A stretch of 64,000 nt of DNA from assembly GCA_036346375.1 (NCBI GenBank), contig CM070520.1, positions 19,878,852 to 19,942,851 of the forward strand, written 5' to 3'. A program made the translations under genes and the position numbers. The DNA comes from Guadua angustifolia (lineage: Eukaryota > Streptophyta > Magnoliopsida > Poales > Poaceae). The stretch's first letter is position 1, and the number at the start of each line of letters is the position of its first letter. Positions 45,356-56,528 of the stretch are shown piece after piece. The notes below the pieces were generated by a model, which worked only from the letters and a program-made list of their open reading frames with translations, was not told where the DNA came from and searched no databases.

Positions 45356-45604
45356 TTAGAAAGTGCCCACCGGGGTGATAAAGCTTGTTTTCTCTTCATC
45401 TTCTATGGCCATGTGAACTTGGTGATAGCCCGAGTATGTGTCCAAGAAGCTCATTAACTCACACCCAGAGGTGGAGTCGACTAGCTGGTCAATGCGAGGG
45501 AGTGGGTAGTCGTCTTTTGGGCATGCCTTGTTGAGGTCGGTGAAGTCGACGCACATATGCCACTTACCATTAGACTTTTGACCAAAAACAGATTGGCAAG
45601 CCAT
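45356..45604 (-). CDS. G1 reverse transcriptase, fingers
   Basis: The 82-codon frame has SNGKWHMCVDFTDLNKACPK, DDYPLPRIDQLVDSTSGC and LMSFLDTYSGYHQVHMA, ending in EDEEKTSFITPVGTF. These are fingers-domain motifs of Tat-type RT, and LDTYSGYHQ contains the first catalytic Asp. It joins the next RT piece (45327) after a short frame change. Upstream, 45605-46000 is readable only in short fragments. Confidence 0.86.
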   Translation of the reverse strand: MACQSVFGQKSNGKWHMCVDFTDLNKACPKDDYPLPRIDQLVDSTSGCELMSFLDTYSGYHQVHMAIEDEEKTSFITPVGTF

Positions 45605-46019
45605 TCGGATGCGGACTTCCGGATGAGGCCGACACTCAAGAGCTTCTCAATTTCCCCTTGATGGCTGACATCGCTCGAGGAGAGCTTGCGAAGCTTTGCC
45701 TCACCGGTGGGCCTTGAACCTCACCGCAAGGTGATCTTGCATCACCTCAGAGGACTCCTTTCATGTCCGATGGGGCCCAAGCGAAAACATCGGCATTGGT
45801 CCTCAGGAACTTGAGGAGTTCCTCTTCCACATCCTTTGTGAGCTCAGTCCCGATCCGGATGAAGCGTTAAATCACGGTAGAAGAGTCGTATTCTTTAGCT
45901 CTCCTTCAGGGCGAGGCTTCATGGGGTACTTTTCCAGCGAGGACTTGTCCCTGGCGACTCCCATTGGGGGCGGGAGCTGAGCCACTCCTTCCGAGCCCCC
46001 CACTTTAAGTAAGTGGACT

Positions 46020-46565
46020 TCATGGAGCCCGTGGCCGCCTGCTGTGACAGAGGCGACGTGCTAGGTCTTGATCGCCCCTGACGGAGATGACCCCATGCCC
46101 CCCTGGTACCTTGAGGCACAAATAGTTTTGGTGCACCGCTGCATTGAAGCGGTTAAGAGTCACCCTCCCCATGATGGCGTTGAACGGTGAATCGACGTCA
46201 ACAACGTCAAATCTAACTGCTTCAGTGCAATGGTTTTCCCATGAGCCGAAGGTCATGAGGAGCTCAATCCTCCCCAAAGGTTCGATGGACTTCCGGACGG
46301 CCCGTTAGAAGCGATCGGACGGGAGCAAGATGCTGGGATGATAGCCCCGTGAGTCCCATAGCTCCTTTAGCGTGCGAAGATAAAGTATGTCCGCGGAGCT
46401 ACCCCCATCGACGAGTATGCGAGATACATCACAGTTGGATATGGTGGCAGTCACCAAGAGAGCGTCGTCATGTGGGAACCTTAAGCCTTTGGAGTCCTCC
46501 TCAGTGAAGCTTAGTGGAATGTTCGTCCATTTCGGGGGAACACTTCGAAAGTTCACGCCCACCAC
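46020..46565 (-). pseudogene. G1 aspartic protease region
   Basis: The frame at 46305-46565 contains RILVDGGSSADILY, where the active-site triplet is DGG rather than DTG or DSG. That variant is common in Tat-type elements. It is preceded by PHDDALLVTATISN. After a stop near 46305 the second frame (46020-46277) carries the flap and C-terminal part: ELLMTFGSWENH, RFDVVDVDSPFNAIMGRVTL, VHQNYLCLKVPG and HGVISVRGDQ. The protease cuts gag-pol. One frameshift or stop separates the two halves. Confidence 0.8.
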
Positions 46566-46811
46566 ATTGACTTCGCGTACGTATTCCTTTCTTTGGCGCT
46601 TGGACTCATGCCCACTGCCGAGCCCCCATTATAGCGTTAACTTGCCTTTGGGGTACATGGAAAGGAGCTCTGCTTTCGGCATCACGCGGGGTTCCACCGA
46701 GGAGGGCCACCAGGGGAAGCGCTGATGGGGTGGATTGCTTGGAGAGGCATAACCTGCGGCCACAGGCGAGGCGGCGATCCCGCGAGTTCGGACCACGCTG
46801 GAGGAGCACGG

Positions 46812-48564
46812 CTACCTCGGCGTCTTGGCGACACTTTCGTTTGTGTCGTGCCGCCCATCTTGTGATAGGCACACCAACGACCATCTCCTTGATCCGGTTG
46901 CCTCTCCTCTCACTGGGACCTTCATCAGCAGGCACGAGGGCCTTTGGCTTGGGACCCTTTTAGGTCCTTTTGAGGTCCGCCCTTGGGGTGGGGTATCGGC
47001 CACAACCAGACCTTGAGTCACGTCCTCCATTAGGGCGGTCCCTCCGATTTTGTTCTTTTTACCTGATGATCCTTTTGGCCTTTTCTCAGGGGAGTCTCCT
47101 CCAACCGCCGGGAGGAGCCCCCTCTCCCAATCGTCCTCCTCTCCCCGGGCATATTTTTCAACGATCTCGAAGAGCTGCTGAGTCATTTTTGGGGGATCCC
47201 TCCCTAGTGCCCAGTTAAGCTCGCCAGGAGGAGCCCTTCCTTGCATGCGATGTGTTGTGGAGTCTGGGCGCCCGCCACTTGGCTCGTGCAGGAAAAGCGC
47301 TTGAGGAAGTCTCGCGTAGATTCATCTTTCTGTTGCTTGACCGTGAAAAGTTGATTTGGATGCATTGGGCGCTTATAGCTCCCTGAAGTTATTTGAACTC
47401 TTCATGGCCCAGGTCCAAGAGTGGATAGACCCTCTCTTCTGATTGAAAAACCATGACCGAGCGGTCCCTGCGAGGAAGAGCGGGAGGTAGTTGCACATCT
47501 CGGCCTCCCCTCCTCCCCCGGCTCGGATAGCAGTGGCATAGACTTCGATGAATTGCATGGGATCAGAATCCCCATCATATGGCGCGATGTTTGGTTGGTG
47601 AAACTTGGGCCTGAACGGGGTCTCCGAGATTTCTCGAGCAAGAGGGTTTCCGGTCCTGGGGTTACCTTTGTCCTCGTGCTGGTGAGGAGAAGGGGACCTC
47701 ATGCGGCGGCGACGACGGTGAGCGACTTCGGAACTTGAAGAGCTGGAGGTTCGGGAGCGGTGGCGCCGACACCCGTGCACGGGAGAGCCAGAGGTCCGCC
47801 GCCGATGCATAGTTTGGAGAGACCGGGAGACCTCGGACTCGGCCTCCCTTCCCCCATGGCGATGGTACTCATGATGACTTGGAGGGGAAAAAGCTCGCCC
47901 TGAGTGGATAGAGCGATGGCTCCTTCCCTCCACCGGCCCATTTGGGTGAGCGATGATCTCTGGAGCCTCGTGAGTGCTCGGGGGTGGTCGCGACTAGATT
48001 CCTTCGCTCCACAGGAGGTGCTATTGGGGGAGCGGGCGCCTTTGGTCTTGGAGGTCCCACCTCTGCCCCGGGCCATGCCGTACCAAGAGGGAGAGGGTCG
48101 GTGCCGGCAGGCGAGAGGTGACTCACCAGCTCCGGGTGTAGGCGCATTTGTCCAGGAGGAGGAGCTTGCGGCGGGGGGCCTGGGGCTCCCACTTGCAGAG
48201 GTGGGACGTCGATTCCCGAGCTTGGCGAACGCAACGGCTAGAACGGTGCCCCACCCGAGACCGCCGTATGGGCCAACGGCGGGGGAAGGTAGGGATTCTC
48301 CCCTCCGTAGGCGAGGGCAGGCCCCCCACGGACCCTCGGGTTGGTGGCGATTTGGACCGAAGGTGGTGGTGGGAGCGGCGAAAGGTGCAGAGGGATGCTT
48401 GGAGGACGATAGGAGGCCATCAAGTAATCCACCGTTTGCTTCGTGGTCGCCTCCACCATAGCCTTCCACCGGACAAGTCCCACACCTCGGGGAGGGACAT
48501 GCGGGCTCCGGCTGCTTGACCCCCTGGCGACAGCGGCACCACAGGGCCGTTGTTCTTGACCCAT
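46812..48564 (-). pseudogene. G1 gag gene, frameshifted
   Basis: Gag starts near 48564 (MGQEQRPCG) and includes MVEATTKQTVDYLMASYRPP. A Ser/Arg-rich stretch lies at about 47650-47930 (RTSSSSSSEVAHRRRRRM). The retrotransposon gag domain is in the 47373-47933 frame: PFRPKFHQPNIAPYDGDSD, MQFIEVYATAIRAGG, LFLAGTARSWFFNQ. The C-terminal part (46812-47246) begins MQGRAPPGELNWALGRDPPK and continues LFEIVEKYARGEEDDW. Frames change near 47370 and 47700-48240. Gag would form the particle that houses reverse transcription. I see no intact CCHC knuckle in the readable parts. Confidence 0.8.
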
Positions 48565-48773
48565 GATTGCCAGCGAGAGGGAGGAGTGGAGCTCTGTGTT
48601 CTAGGGCTTGGAGGGCGTTACTGCTCCGGGGTGGATGGCTCCAATCTCGGAGGGAGGTGCACGCCTGGAAGCTCGCCGTGAAGGGCCATCGACTTGCTCC
48701 TTATGCTTTGGGGATTGAGGAGGCTTGGGATGCTTCTTGGTAGGAGCCATAGCCTTTGACGTCAACTAGGGCT

Positions 48774-48790
48774 CCCCACAGACGGTGCCA
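48774..48790 (-). other. G1 primer-binding site
   Basis: On the minus strand, two bases after the 5' LTR, the sequence is TGGCACCGTCTGTGGGG. It has the TGG start expected for a site paired with a tRNA CCA end and resembles primer-binding sites of other grass Tat elements. I cannot assign the tRNA with confidence. Confidence 0.65.
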
Positions 48791-48884
48791 AATGTCGTAT
48801 GTGTGAAAACGAGACACGAGAGAGAGAGGGGACGCTGGCCGTCTTACGGGCCACCATCCAATGGAGACAAAATGAACACGAGAG

Positions 48885-48890
48885 TTTATA
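48885..48890 (-). promoter_or_regulatory. G1 LTR TATA box
   Basis: The minus strand reads CCTGTATAAACTCTCG here. TATAAA is preserved in both LTRs (the left copy is near 668-673). It lies about 93 bases before the LTR's 3' end in element orientation, so transcription should start near 48855. Confidence 0.55.
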
Positions 48891-49265
48891 CAGGTTCGGG
48901 CACTCAAGGGAATGCCCTACTCCTGTCGACGTGTCCCCCAAGAGGAGTAGGGGGCTCCTAGCTCAGGCTCTCGCGGGACATGCCAGTGGTTCTAGTTTTT
49001 GCATTCAATATTCGTCTCTCTCACAAGTGAGGGTTACAGTCGGGTTTTATAGGCGCCCAGCCTTAGTTATATGAAAGTACTATCCTACCCCTACTGTAGA
49101 GACTTCAGCGAGGGCAGCTTGGTCATTCTCGGGCGTTGGTGGCGAACTCCACGTCACCGGTCCGTAGGAGTTAACCTCGGACTTTAGGCCCCCACGGAGA
49201 CCTCCCTCGGGGCCTACCCAGGAGGCCCACCCGCGGGGTAAACCAAGGAGGAATGCTCGTATACG

Positions 49266-49376
49266 CCCGCGGAGTAGGGAGGCCTTCGGCGGGCTCCCAC
49301 GGAGTAGGAGGGTGAACCCCGAAGACGCCTGCGGAGTAGGGAGGCCTTCGGCGGGCTCCCACGGAGTAGGAGGGTG
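49266..49376 (-). repeat. 62-bp minisatellite in the G1 5' LTR
   Basis: One full unit (49266-49327) and most of a second (49328-49376) are present, against two full and two partial units in the other LTR. Confidence 0.85.
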
Positions 49377-49694
49377 GCTCTCGTAGATGCCCGCGGAGTA
49401 GGAGGGCCTCCGCAGAGTGCTCCCTAGAGGTACGCCCTCAATGCATGAGGGGGACAAGGTCTCCCCCTTAAGGAGTTAGTATATATATTTTCCTCCAACA
49501 ATACACAAGCATCTGGGTGGCATAGTCATAGTGGCCATATGAGCCATAACTCCCTTACATCTCAGCAACGCTATATAAGCTAGAGCTATCCTATGATACA
49601 TCATGGTTATGTCAATGGTCCCTTTCCCTCTTTGTAGTAGTCGTCCTCTGTGATTGTGGAGCACCATGGCCTTCGTTCTAGTGGCATGAGTGTA

Positions 49695-52600
49695 CTAGGA
49701 CTCCCCTGTAAGTTTTATGAGATATTGTCCTTTTGAGCAGGAAGTGAGAATAATGGAGGCACCATTACTGGACTTGTTGTCCGTCTTGGAGCTACTGTCA
49801 TTCGACTCTTGGTACAGTGGACTCCAATGATCTTTGAGAGTTCTATAAGTTGAGTCATTACTCCCTATATAATGTTCATCCTCTATGGAACGCTTCCCCT
49901 TTTCTTTCGAAAGAGCTCTCCTTTTTGTTTGCTCTCTTGTTGCCATTGCTAGGTGCTTCCTTTTTTCCATGTGATTGTTACCCACTATCTTATCTGCCCA
50001 TTCAGGGATGTTTGCAACTTAAATATTCTTTCACAACGTAGTACAGTCAATCGGGTCTATCACAAAGTGTGATGGGATGGGAGGTGTCACTCTCTGTTTC
50101 TTCTTATTAGGTAAGGGGCCAACATTGGATATCCCTTTCTCCATCTACTATCGAATTGGATTTTCAGCGTTGTATAGTGTAAACTCCAAAAGACATTGGA
50201 ATGGATCATCTTTAGCTGTGCACCTTTGACTTTCTTCGGCCTGAATTTGAAGCCGCATATTATAGCTAATGTACACCAACTTATGGAGCTTCTTATATGA
50301 CAGATGGTTGCAAATTTTAGTGTGGATGAACGCAAATGTACTCCAATTATGCTCGCATCTGCTAGGAGAAGCGCAATGCAAAACTATCCGCTGAGCAAAT
50401 TTCTAGAGCATGGGTGTGTCCGAACCGAACACACCCCACTAATGTGCTACAAGTTAACAAAGACAACAATAAGTATGAGATGAAAGTATAAAAGTGGCAT
50501 TACATTTAAGAGGACATAAGAAAAATACCAAGGAAAGTTTTAGGATCATGTGCCATCCTATCAGCTAGTGCACTGGGGAACGTTCCAACCTTCCTTCTGT
50601 AAAGACTAACCTCGTGAAGGGTTTGAACAACGCTATCAGTATTATTAGCAAGTGCTTTAAAAGCATCCTGGAGATCTGGCAAAAAGGCGTTGGACATGTC
50701 GTACGCGTAGTGCATCTAGGGGTTCAAGACGGCATCTTATGAAGTTCAAAGAAACATATCAGTACAAGTATGTAACATATATGCAAGTACAAGATATTTT
50801 TTTCTAGAGAATAATGTATTACCGGCGCTCATATAAGTATCTCACGTTAGGTCACCCATTCCTGGGTCCACGATGTCTATGTATTGGTTGAATGTAGCTG
50901 GAGTGTTATGGAAAGAGCTACTATATTCTTGTCGTATTATGTTGTACTGTACTAGCACCTCACTCAATGTAGGCACCCTGTCTTGCATCAGCAAAATGAA
51001 AGAAGGTATACAATGGTTCCATAGAGTTAACAACCGATCAAAGGTTGTCCCACGAGTACAAACTCGAGAGGCAGGAGTACACGAACCTACCTTCCGTGGT
51101 ATCAATAAATCGTGAGATAAAAATTCTTTTGAGGCTATCCATTGCAAGAACTTATCCTTGCAATGAAGTAAACTATCCAAAAATATGTAGTTTGTTCTGA
51201 AGTGAGTAGCATTCCACTTAACCAACTCACCTCCGATATGCTTCATCATAGCGTGAAGCTTGGAATGGTTGTAAAGCCATCGAGATATTTTTCTTTCACT
51301 CTCAATTATAGAGGTGTGGTCAAAGAACTCTCTAATCCGCTTGAGCATCAAATTAATCTTGTGAGCCACACAAGGCCGCCACACAATATTGTGGTACTCC
51401 CATATGATGAGCCTGCATGCCTTCTTGTAGTTGACACCTTTGTCCATGATAATCTATAGAACATTCCTCGGACCCACCTCTTCAATCATTGAGGTAATTT
51501 TCTATGTTAACAAACAAAATAAAAGCCCCCATTAAATGATGCGTACTTCCAATAGATTTCAGAAGAGGAGCAATGAAAACAAGTACCTTGTGCAAGTATG
51601 AGGCATCCTAAGTTAGGCCTGTCGCATCGACGGACTTGTACAAGAACATGGCACTATTGCAGTATATTATGAAGTTGATGGTACTTATGTGTGTTAGCCC
51701 AATCCAAGAATCACACATTATTGTTACGTCATACGTAGGCCATTCCTACTTGAACTTTGCCATCTTCTCCCATATGTCCATTTCATTGACGTCTAAATAT
51801 TTCTTGTCTATATATCTCCCACTCGAAAAGGGGACACTCTCGCCTGCAAATAAAGTCATATGATGAAAATGTGAACTATTAATCAGCATACAAATGGATG
51901 AAACTTTGAAAGCTCACTTACCCTATTTTTTATTTTTCCTCATGGTGCTAACAAAGTAGGGATTGTCTACTTTTCTCCCCACGATATCGACCGCGTGGAA
52001 AAATGTGGCCTAAGTCGAGTCAATCATTTACTTTGCATTCCTCCTCTTATATGTTCATTGCACAGTGTCAATCCTTATTTGCACATGGCCACAAGCCATA
52101 CCAAGGTTGTAATCCCCTATAGCCGAATGAATTCCAAAACATTCTCGACAACACACTGCTGCCACCCCCTCCTTTAGCTCCCTAAAGGTGCCACTACCAC
52201 CACTGTGCTCACACTTGCCACCTGACTTACTGATAAATTTTTCCTTTGCCTTGGAGGCAGCCATGGCATGCTAGAGTTAATCGTCCTCATCAGCATCATC
52301 TGTATACTCTTAACATGCACTTCTTCTCGGCAGGGAATATGTAGTTGTTACTTCCTTTCTAAGCCTCTCATCCCTTGTTCCTTTCTTATCTTTCGTTCTG
52401 TCTAGGTCATGCTGAAAGTACTTGTGAGCCTGTTTAGAAATTTGATTGCAATGGACGACATTCGTACTGTACCCTGCCAAGTGGTGTTTCAGTCGGATTG
52501 CACCATCTCCTTTCTTCTCTTAGTGATAGCACTTGCATCGAAATCTGGTCCCCATCTTGTTGTTGTACTCCCACACAGCATCGCACTAGGCTGCCATCTG
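49695..52600 (-). pseudogene. hAT-superfamily transposase gene, interrupted on its 3' side by G1
   Basis: Reading down the minus strand, a BED-type zinc finger lies at about 52395-52580 (MGTRFRCKCYH, then IRLKHHLAGYSTNVVHC) with two stops. A DUF659-like region includes 50842-51447 (next entry). The C-terminal dimerisation part lies at 50148-50715: FLPDLQDAFKALANN, SVVQTLHEVSLYRRKVG, and after a frame change WWGVFGSDTP-like sequence, HCASPSRCEHNWSTFAFIHT and LSYKKLHKLVYISYNMRLQ. A Ser/Asn-rich tail at 49695-49985 follows. BED, DUF659 and dimerisation domains in this order mark a plant hAT transposase. Introns may explain some frame changes, but in-frame stops in the BED domain show it is decayed. 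No terminal repeats were found. Confidence 0.82.
50842..51447 (-). CDS. Central (DUF659/RNase H-like) segment of the hAT transposase
   Basis: This is the best-preserved hAT segment, 201 codons. It opens MDKGVNYKKACRLI and has WRPCVAHKINLMLKRIREF, SRWLYNHSKLHAMMKHIGGE, and LVKWNATHFRTNYIFLDSLL followed by FLQWIASKEFLSHD. The family's catalytic region includes the Asp in the GSNY-like start and the C..H motif (CVAHKINL), which are present. It ends in DRVPTLSEVLVQYN and NQYIDIVDPGMGD. The first methionine is internal: the reading should continue upstream across a stop near 51450. Confidence 0.83.
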   Translation of the reverse strand: MDKGVNYKKACRLIIWEYHNIVWRPCVAHKINLMLKRIREFFDHTSIIESERKISRWLYNHSKLHAMMKHIGGELVKWNATHFRTNYIFLDSLLHCKDKFLQWIASKEFLSHDLLIPRKVGSCTPASRVCTRGTTFDRLLTLWNHCIPSFILLMQDRVPTLSEVLVQYNIIRQEYSSSFHNTPATFNQYIDIVDPGMGDLT

Positions 52601-53028
52601 CTAATACAAAACAATAAGAAGTTAGTATACATTCAGTTTACGTAATGTTCCAGTCATACATTGAATACGTACGTAACAAAAAAAATAACCTTGTACGTAA
52701 CCATAGTACTATCCTAGACCATATACTAAATCAATGCAGCAGCTAATTAACCATCACTATGAAGCTACTAAATCAATTGCTAACATGATGCTACTTGACA
52801 TATACCATATCCAATTTATGAAGTGTCATTTTTTACTAAATGACCAACTACTTCATTACTATTCCTAAATATACAACTATAACTACAAGCACATACATGG
52901 ATGATGGTAAGCTTCTCCTAGTTTTTCCTAGTGATGGTTAGATGATGCATGGAGGAAACAGCAAGCACATGCATGCACAGTTAGATGATGACAATACTGA
53001 TTTGCTTGATGAAAATGGGTGATTGACT
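52601..53028. other. Spacer upstream of the hAT gene, no gene
   Basis: This is AT-rich, intron- or promoter-like sequence upstream of the BED finger in gene orientation. I see no domain or clear repeat. Confidence 0.35.
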
Positions 53029-54078
53029 TCAGTGGAGGATCCAGAATTTTCAAAACGGGAGTTCGGAGTTAAAAAATTATTGTAAATTTTCAAAATGGAT
53101 GTTCAGAGTTACAAAAATATTGTTTGATTTAAAATATAAATGTTCATAATATCAAAAATACAAGGAACCAAATTTTCTTACTAAAGATAATAAAAAAATA
53201 TAAGGAACAAAATTTTCTTACTAGAGATAATACCAAAAATAATTTAGAGATTTGTGAATTGGGGATTTAAAATCTATATGCTTCCTCTTTTTTTTGAATT
53301 CTCTACATGCTATATTTCAAAAATAACGATTCATTTGTTACAAATCAACATGACGCTGATAGGTTTGCGAATTGGAGATTTTATACTAGGGAATCAAGAA
53401 TGAAATTAACTTGTATGGTTGCCGATGCCAAATACTCAGCTGTTGCTTGTTATTTTAGCACCGCTTCTTGCCACCACTAATCAATGCTAGCGTCGCACCT
53501 TCCATTCCTGGCTCATGCTCACCGCGCCCACAAGGCTGCCCTAAACACATGTTGCTCCCTGCCCTGCCGGACACTACCGTCCTGACCTGCCGGTCGTCGC
53601 TACACCCTCCATTCTCGAGTCGGTGCTCGCTGCGGCCATAAGGGCCAGAGCTACCCTGTCACGCACCGCTCCTTGTGCTGCTACCTGCCCTGCAGCCTAT
53701 GTCTATTTTCCAGTGCCGGTAGCTGCTTGGCGCTCATTCGCTACCTTGCTCCTCGCCGACTTTGTACTTACCCCGTGGCCATTGTCCGTCGTTGCCATCA
53801 CAGAGAGAGTGATAGAGCGTGGGACGTGTAGAATGGAGATGGAGTTGGGTGTTAGGCTTGAGGAATGGAGGAAGACTAGACTTTGGATGATTAGGCCATG
53901 CAAGAAAGATTGGGAGAGGGAGTGAGTGGAATGTGTTGCAACAAACTTAGAGGTTGAATACGTATTTTTGAGCTCACTTACTAGTATATACACACAATAT
54001 ACTTATTATATAATAGTTTTTTTGTCAAATTTTTTGGTGTACATTTGTACACCCATAGCCACATGCTGGATTTGTCCA
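53029..54078. mobile_element. Probable non-autonomous hAT-like element, about 1.05 kb
   Basis: The left end begins cagtggaggatccagaattt. The right end, on the complementary strand, begins catggacaaatccagcatgt, an imperfect terminal inverted repeat. Flanks read gattgact on the left and gattgatc on the right, an imperfect 8-bp duplication of the length hAT elements make. The open frame at 53623-53925 lies inside but shows no domain. Confidence 0.45.
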
Positions 54079-55023
54079 TGATTGATCTGTTGTTGTGTTT
54101 AACGAGCTTGACAAAACAACCTCTCGCTTCTCAAAGGATCAAGAATATCAATAAAAGAACCTAACAAGCTCAAATATGTCTACCAACTTAAACCTAGATT
54201 CTATCTAAACAATGCCTAACAATCATCTGTTCACTTCATCTCCAATGCAAAAAATGCCATGAAGCGAAAATCGCAGGGCTACAAACAAAAATTGCATAGT
54301 TAGCTCCAAGCGAAAATCGCACGACTCCAAACAAAATTCAACTGTGACATTGATTTCCAGTACAAGAACTTGATTTTCGATGCTTACCGGTCGATTTTTG
54401 AAGATCCAGCGGCGATATGAGGGCTGCCAGCAGGTGGATCTGAAGGCGGTGGCGGTAAGGTGGACAAGAGAGTGGAGAGGATGTCGGGACGGTAATTAAG
54501 CTGTCAAAACCATGATGCAACCCTTAAAACCTGGGATTCTTCTTCGTGGGCCAGACTGGGCTTTTGGGCCCAAATACCTGTGGGCTACAGGCTGCTCTGC
54601 TTTCTATTTTTTGCCTTTTTCAATTATCTACATTTCAGTTTTGGCTCAAAAACGTCTCATAAATCGGATTTTTTAAAAAATTTTATGTCAGATGTCATAA
54701 AGCTAATACTAATTGTAGGGAACTTTTGGATAAATTTTTTTTCAAATTGACCGGTATCAAATCTCTAGCCGACTCAATACATGCAATAATCGTGATTTTT
54801 GTTCGATAATCAATGATTTTTTCAAACCATGGCCTGACCAATGAACATACATGATGCGATGAGCCAGAACGTAACTACGCATAAAAAAGGATTAATACAA
54901 TCTTAAGCGCCATTTGCACCATACAAAAATTCCGAAATGAGTTCCAATCAGTTGACTGTACGTAGCTAGTCGTATTCTTGCTTGGATTACGTAAAAGATG
55001 GAGTTTACGTTTTCGCCGGTTAA
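54079..55023. other. Intergenic, nothing certain
   Basis: A gcgaaaatcgca motif is repeated near 54267 and 54308. The rest is moderately AT-rich without a coding region, RNA gene or clear element. Confidence 0.35.
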
Positions 55024-55732
55024 GGGTGTGTTTGGTTGTTTATACCAAGTGATACATGTATAATATGGTTCAAGAAAAATGTCATCTATGTGTTTGGTTG
55101 CTTGAATAGAATTATCCCGTCACTGCCAGGGAAACGACCTTTAGTCCCGGTTAGCAACGGGTTTTAGTCCCGGTTGCCAAACCGGGACAGCCCTCCGGAA
55201 CTAAAGGTCGTAGATCTTTAGTCCCGGTTCGCTCAACCGGGACTATAGCCTTCCTACGTATCTAAAAAATATGGCGAACCCAAGACTCGAACCTGAAACC
55301 TTGTGACTCGGCCTCACCCTTCTAACCAACCCACCCACCATCAGCGTCGATATACATAGAATATGCATTCCTTTTGAACTTTCCTCAAGCGAGGCATCAA
55401 GATGCGGTTAGTAACACGAACCGGTCTTGATATCCTCTATCGATACCGGTTAGGTATTACTAACGGTACTAATATACCCCGCCTTTAGTAGGTACTGAAA
55501 GCCCACGACAATCCTGTAGCCAATGAACCGACACTGAAGCCCTCATCAGTACGGGTTCAAATCCAACTGGGACTGATGGGCCGGTATGGAAGGTCTGATC
55601 TGTAGTAGTGCGTCCTGAATGGTGTGATACAAATTTGAGAAATATTCCCTATAGATGCTGAACTATTCTATTCACTTAAAACAATGGAACCAAATGGTAC
55701 AGAACCATCCCATCCCACCAACCAAACACACC
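55024..55732. mobile_element. TIR element (MITE) split by a CACTA MITE
   Basis: The left end GGTGTGTTTGGTTG (55025-55038) is matched exactly by the inverted copy at 55719-55732. Removing the inner CACTA MITE leaves about 230 bp. The TSD is not clear, so the superfamily is undecided (PIF- or hAT-like). Confidence 0.6.
55131..55610. mobile_element. Non-autonomous CACTA element, 480 bp
   Basis: The left end reads CACTGCCAGGGAAACGACC and the right end TGTAGTAGTG. The perfect 3-bp duplication CGT lies at 55128-55130 and 55611-55613. Repeats of tagtcccggtt and its complement fill the left part, as is usual for CACTA subterminal regions. The interior has no transposase. Confidence 0.8.
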
Positions 55733-55849
55733 AGAAGTTGCGTGTACGCATGTCACGTCATGCCGCGCTGCGTGTTACTCGTTGAATGTACGACTTCTTG
55801 AGCGAGAATTCGGCAATTCCGTGTTGACATGTGTCCGACAGGCAATTAA

Positions 55850-56118
55850 GGGGTTGTTTGGTTGCCGTCTTGCACGAGCACGGCTGGGAGTCTGCACCGC
55901 TTGATCGCTCCGGGAAATGGTCATGAAGCTCGTTTCCTCTGAGTCCGGCGTGAGTGCTTTGTGCATCGTCTTTGTGCAGTTACTGCACATGCGCGAGCAA
56001 CCAAACAGCCATCTTGTATATGTGGGTGCAGATTTACGCAATACAATAAGTAACCAAATGTTGGTTCTCTGGCTCCCACAAGTCTAGTCGCGTACAACCA
56101 GGCAACCAAACAGCTCCT
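55850..56118. mobile_element. Tourist-like (PIF/Harbinger) MITE, 269 bp
   Basis: Ends GGGGTTGTTTGGTTGCC and, inverted, AGGAGCTGTTTGGTTGCC form the terminal repeat. The 3-bp duplication TAA lies at 55847-55849 and 56119-56121, as for PIF/Harbinger elements. Confidence 0.7.
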
Positions 56119-56121
56119 TAA

Positions 56122-56528
56122 ATGAAGTAGCCGACAGGTCCGAGACCTTGATTAGTTAGGTCAGAGCGATCAAGTGACTGCTCATATCTTAACTATGACT
56201 TAATTACTCCCTCGTTTCAAATCTACAAGTAGTATTTTTTTAACGATCTTATCCATAATATAGAACGTATACCATAATCTAATGTAAAATTAGTACGATG
56301 TACGTTCTCTTTATAACGCTAATAAATATACAGCTTTACTTGATATTCTCTACATATATATATATATATTAAATATAGTTCTTAAAGATAATAATTAAGG
56401 ATAATCTAATTTTTTTAATATATCATTGATCTATGTGCTAAGAAAAAATACATATTATAAACTTGACAGAGAAGTAAGAAGTCCACCTTGAACAGGATAA
56501 CGATGAAAAATCGAAGAAATTTTATTTG
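56122..56528. other. AT-rich spacer with a possible Stowaway-like fragment
   Basis: The sequence tactccctcgtttcaaat near 56210 resembles the end of grass Stowaway MITEs, but I found no opposite end or TA duplication. The rest is AT-rich with a short TA run near 56355-56370. Confidence 0.35.

Larger units (their letters stand above)
576..49500 (-). mobile_element. G1: Tat-like Ty3/gypsy LTR retrotransposon, about 14.4 kb net
   Basis: Two LTRs (576-1367 and 48793-49500) are flanked by the perfect 5-bp duplication ATACA at 571-575 and 49501-49505. In coding direction (minus strand) each LTR begins TGTTGG and ends ACGACA. The order between them is 5' LTR, primer-binding site, gag, protease, RT, RNase H, a second RNase H, integrase, then a long 3' region holding an opposite-strand gene, tandem repeats and a polypurine tract. 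Protease-RT-RNase H-integrase order defines Ty3/gypsy, and a second RNase H is typical of the Tat lineage. A 34.5-kb CACTA element with further nested insertions sits in the 3' region. By eye the LTRs differ at about 11 sites in their first 430 bases, nearly all transitions, suggesting an age near one million years under a commonly used grass rate. Confidence 0.93.
48793..49500 (-). repeat. G1 5' LTR (right copy)
   Basis: This 708-bp LTR pairs with 576-1367. It lacks about one unit of the 62-bp minisatellite. Outside that array I see substitutions, nearly all transitions, and almost no indels. Confidence 0.93.

Noticed and set aside
47904..48519. Plus-strand frames of 120-185 codons opposite gag
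   Set aside because: These are complements of the Pro/Arg/Ser-rich gag N-terminus and show no domain.
53623..53925. Plus-strand frame of 100 codons
   Set aside because: It lies inside a small non-autonomous hAT-like element and resembles no family.
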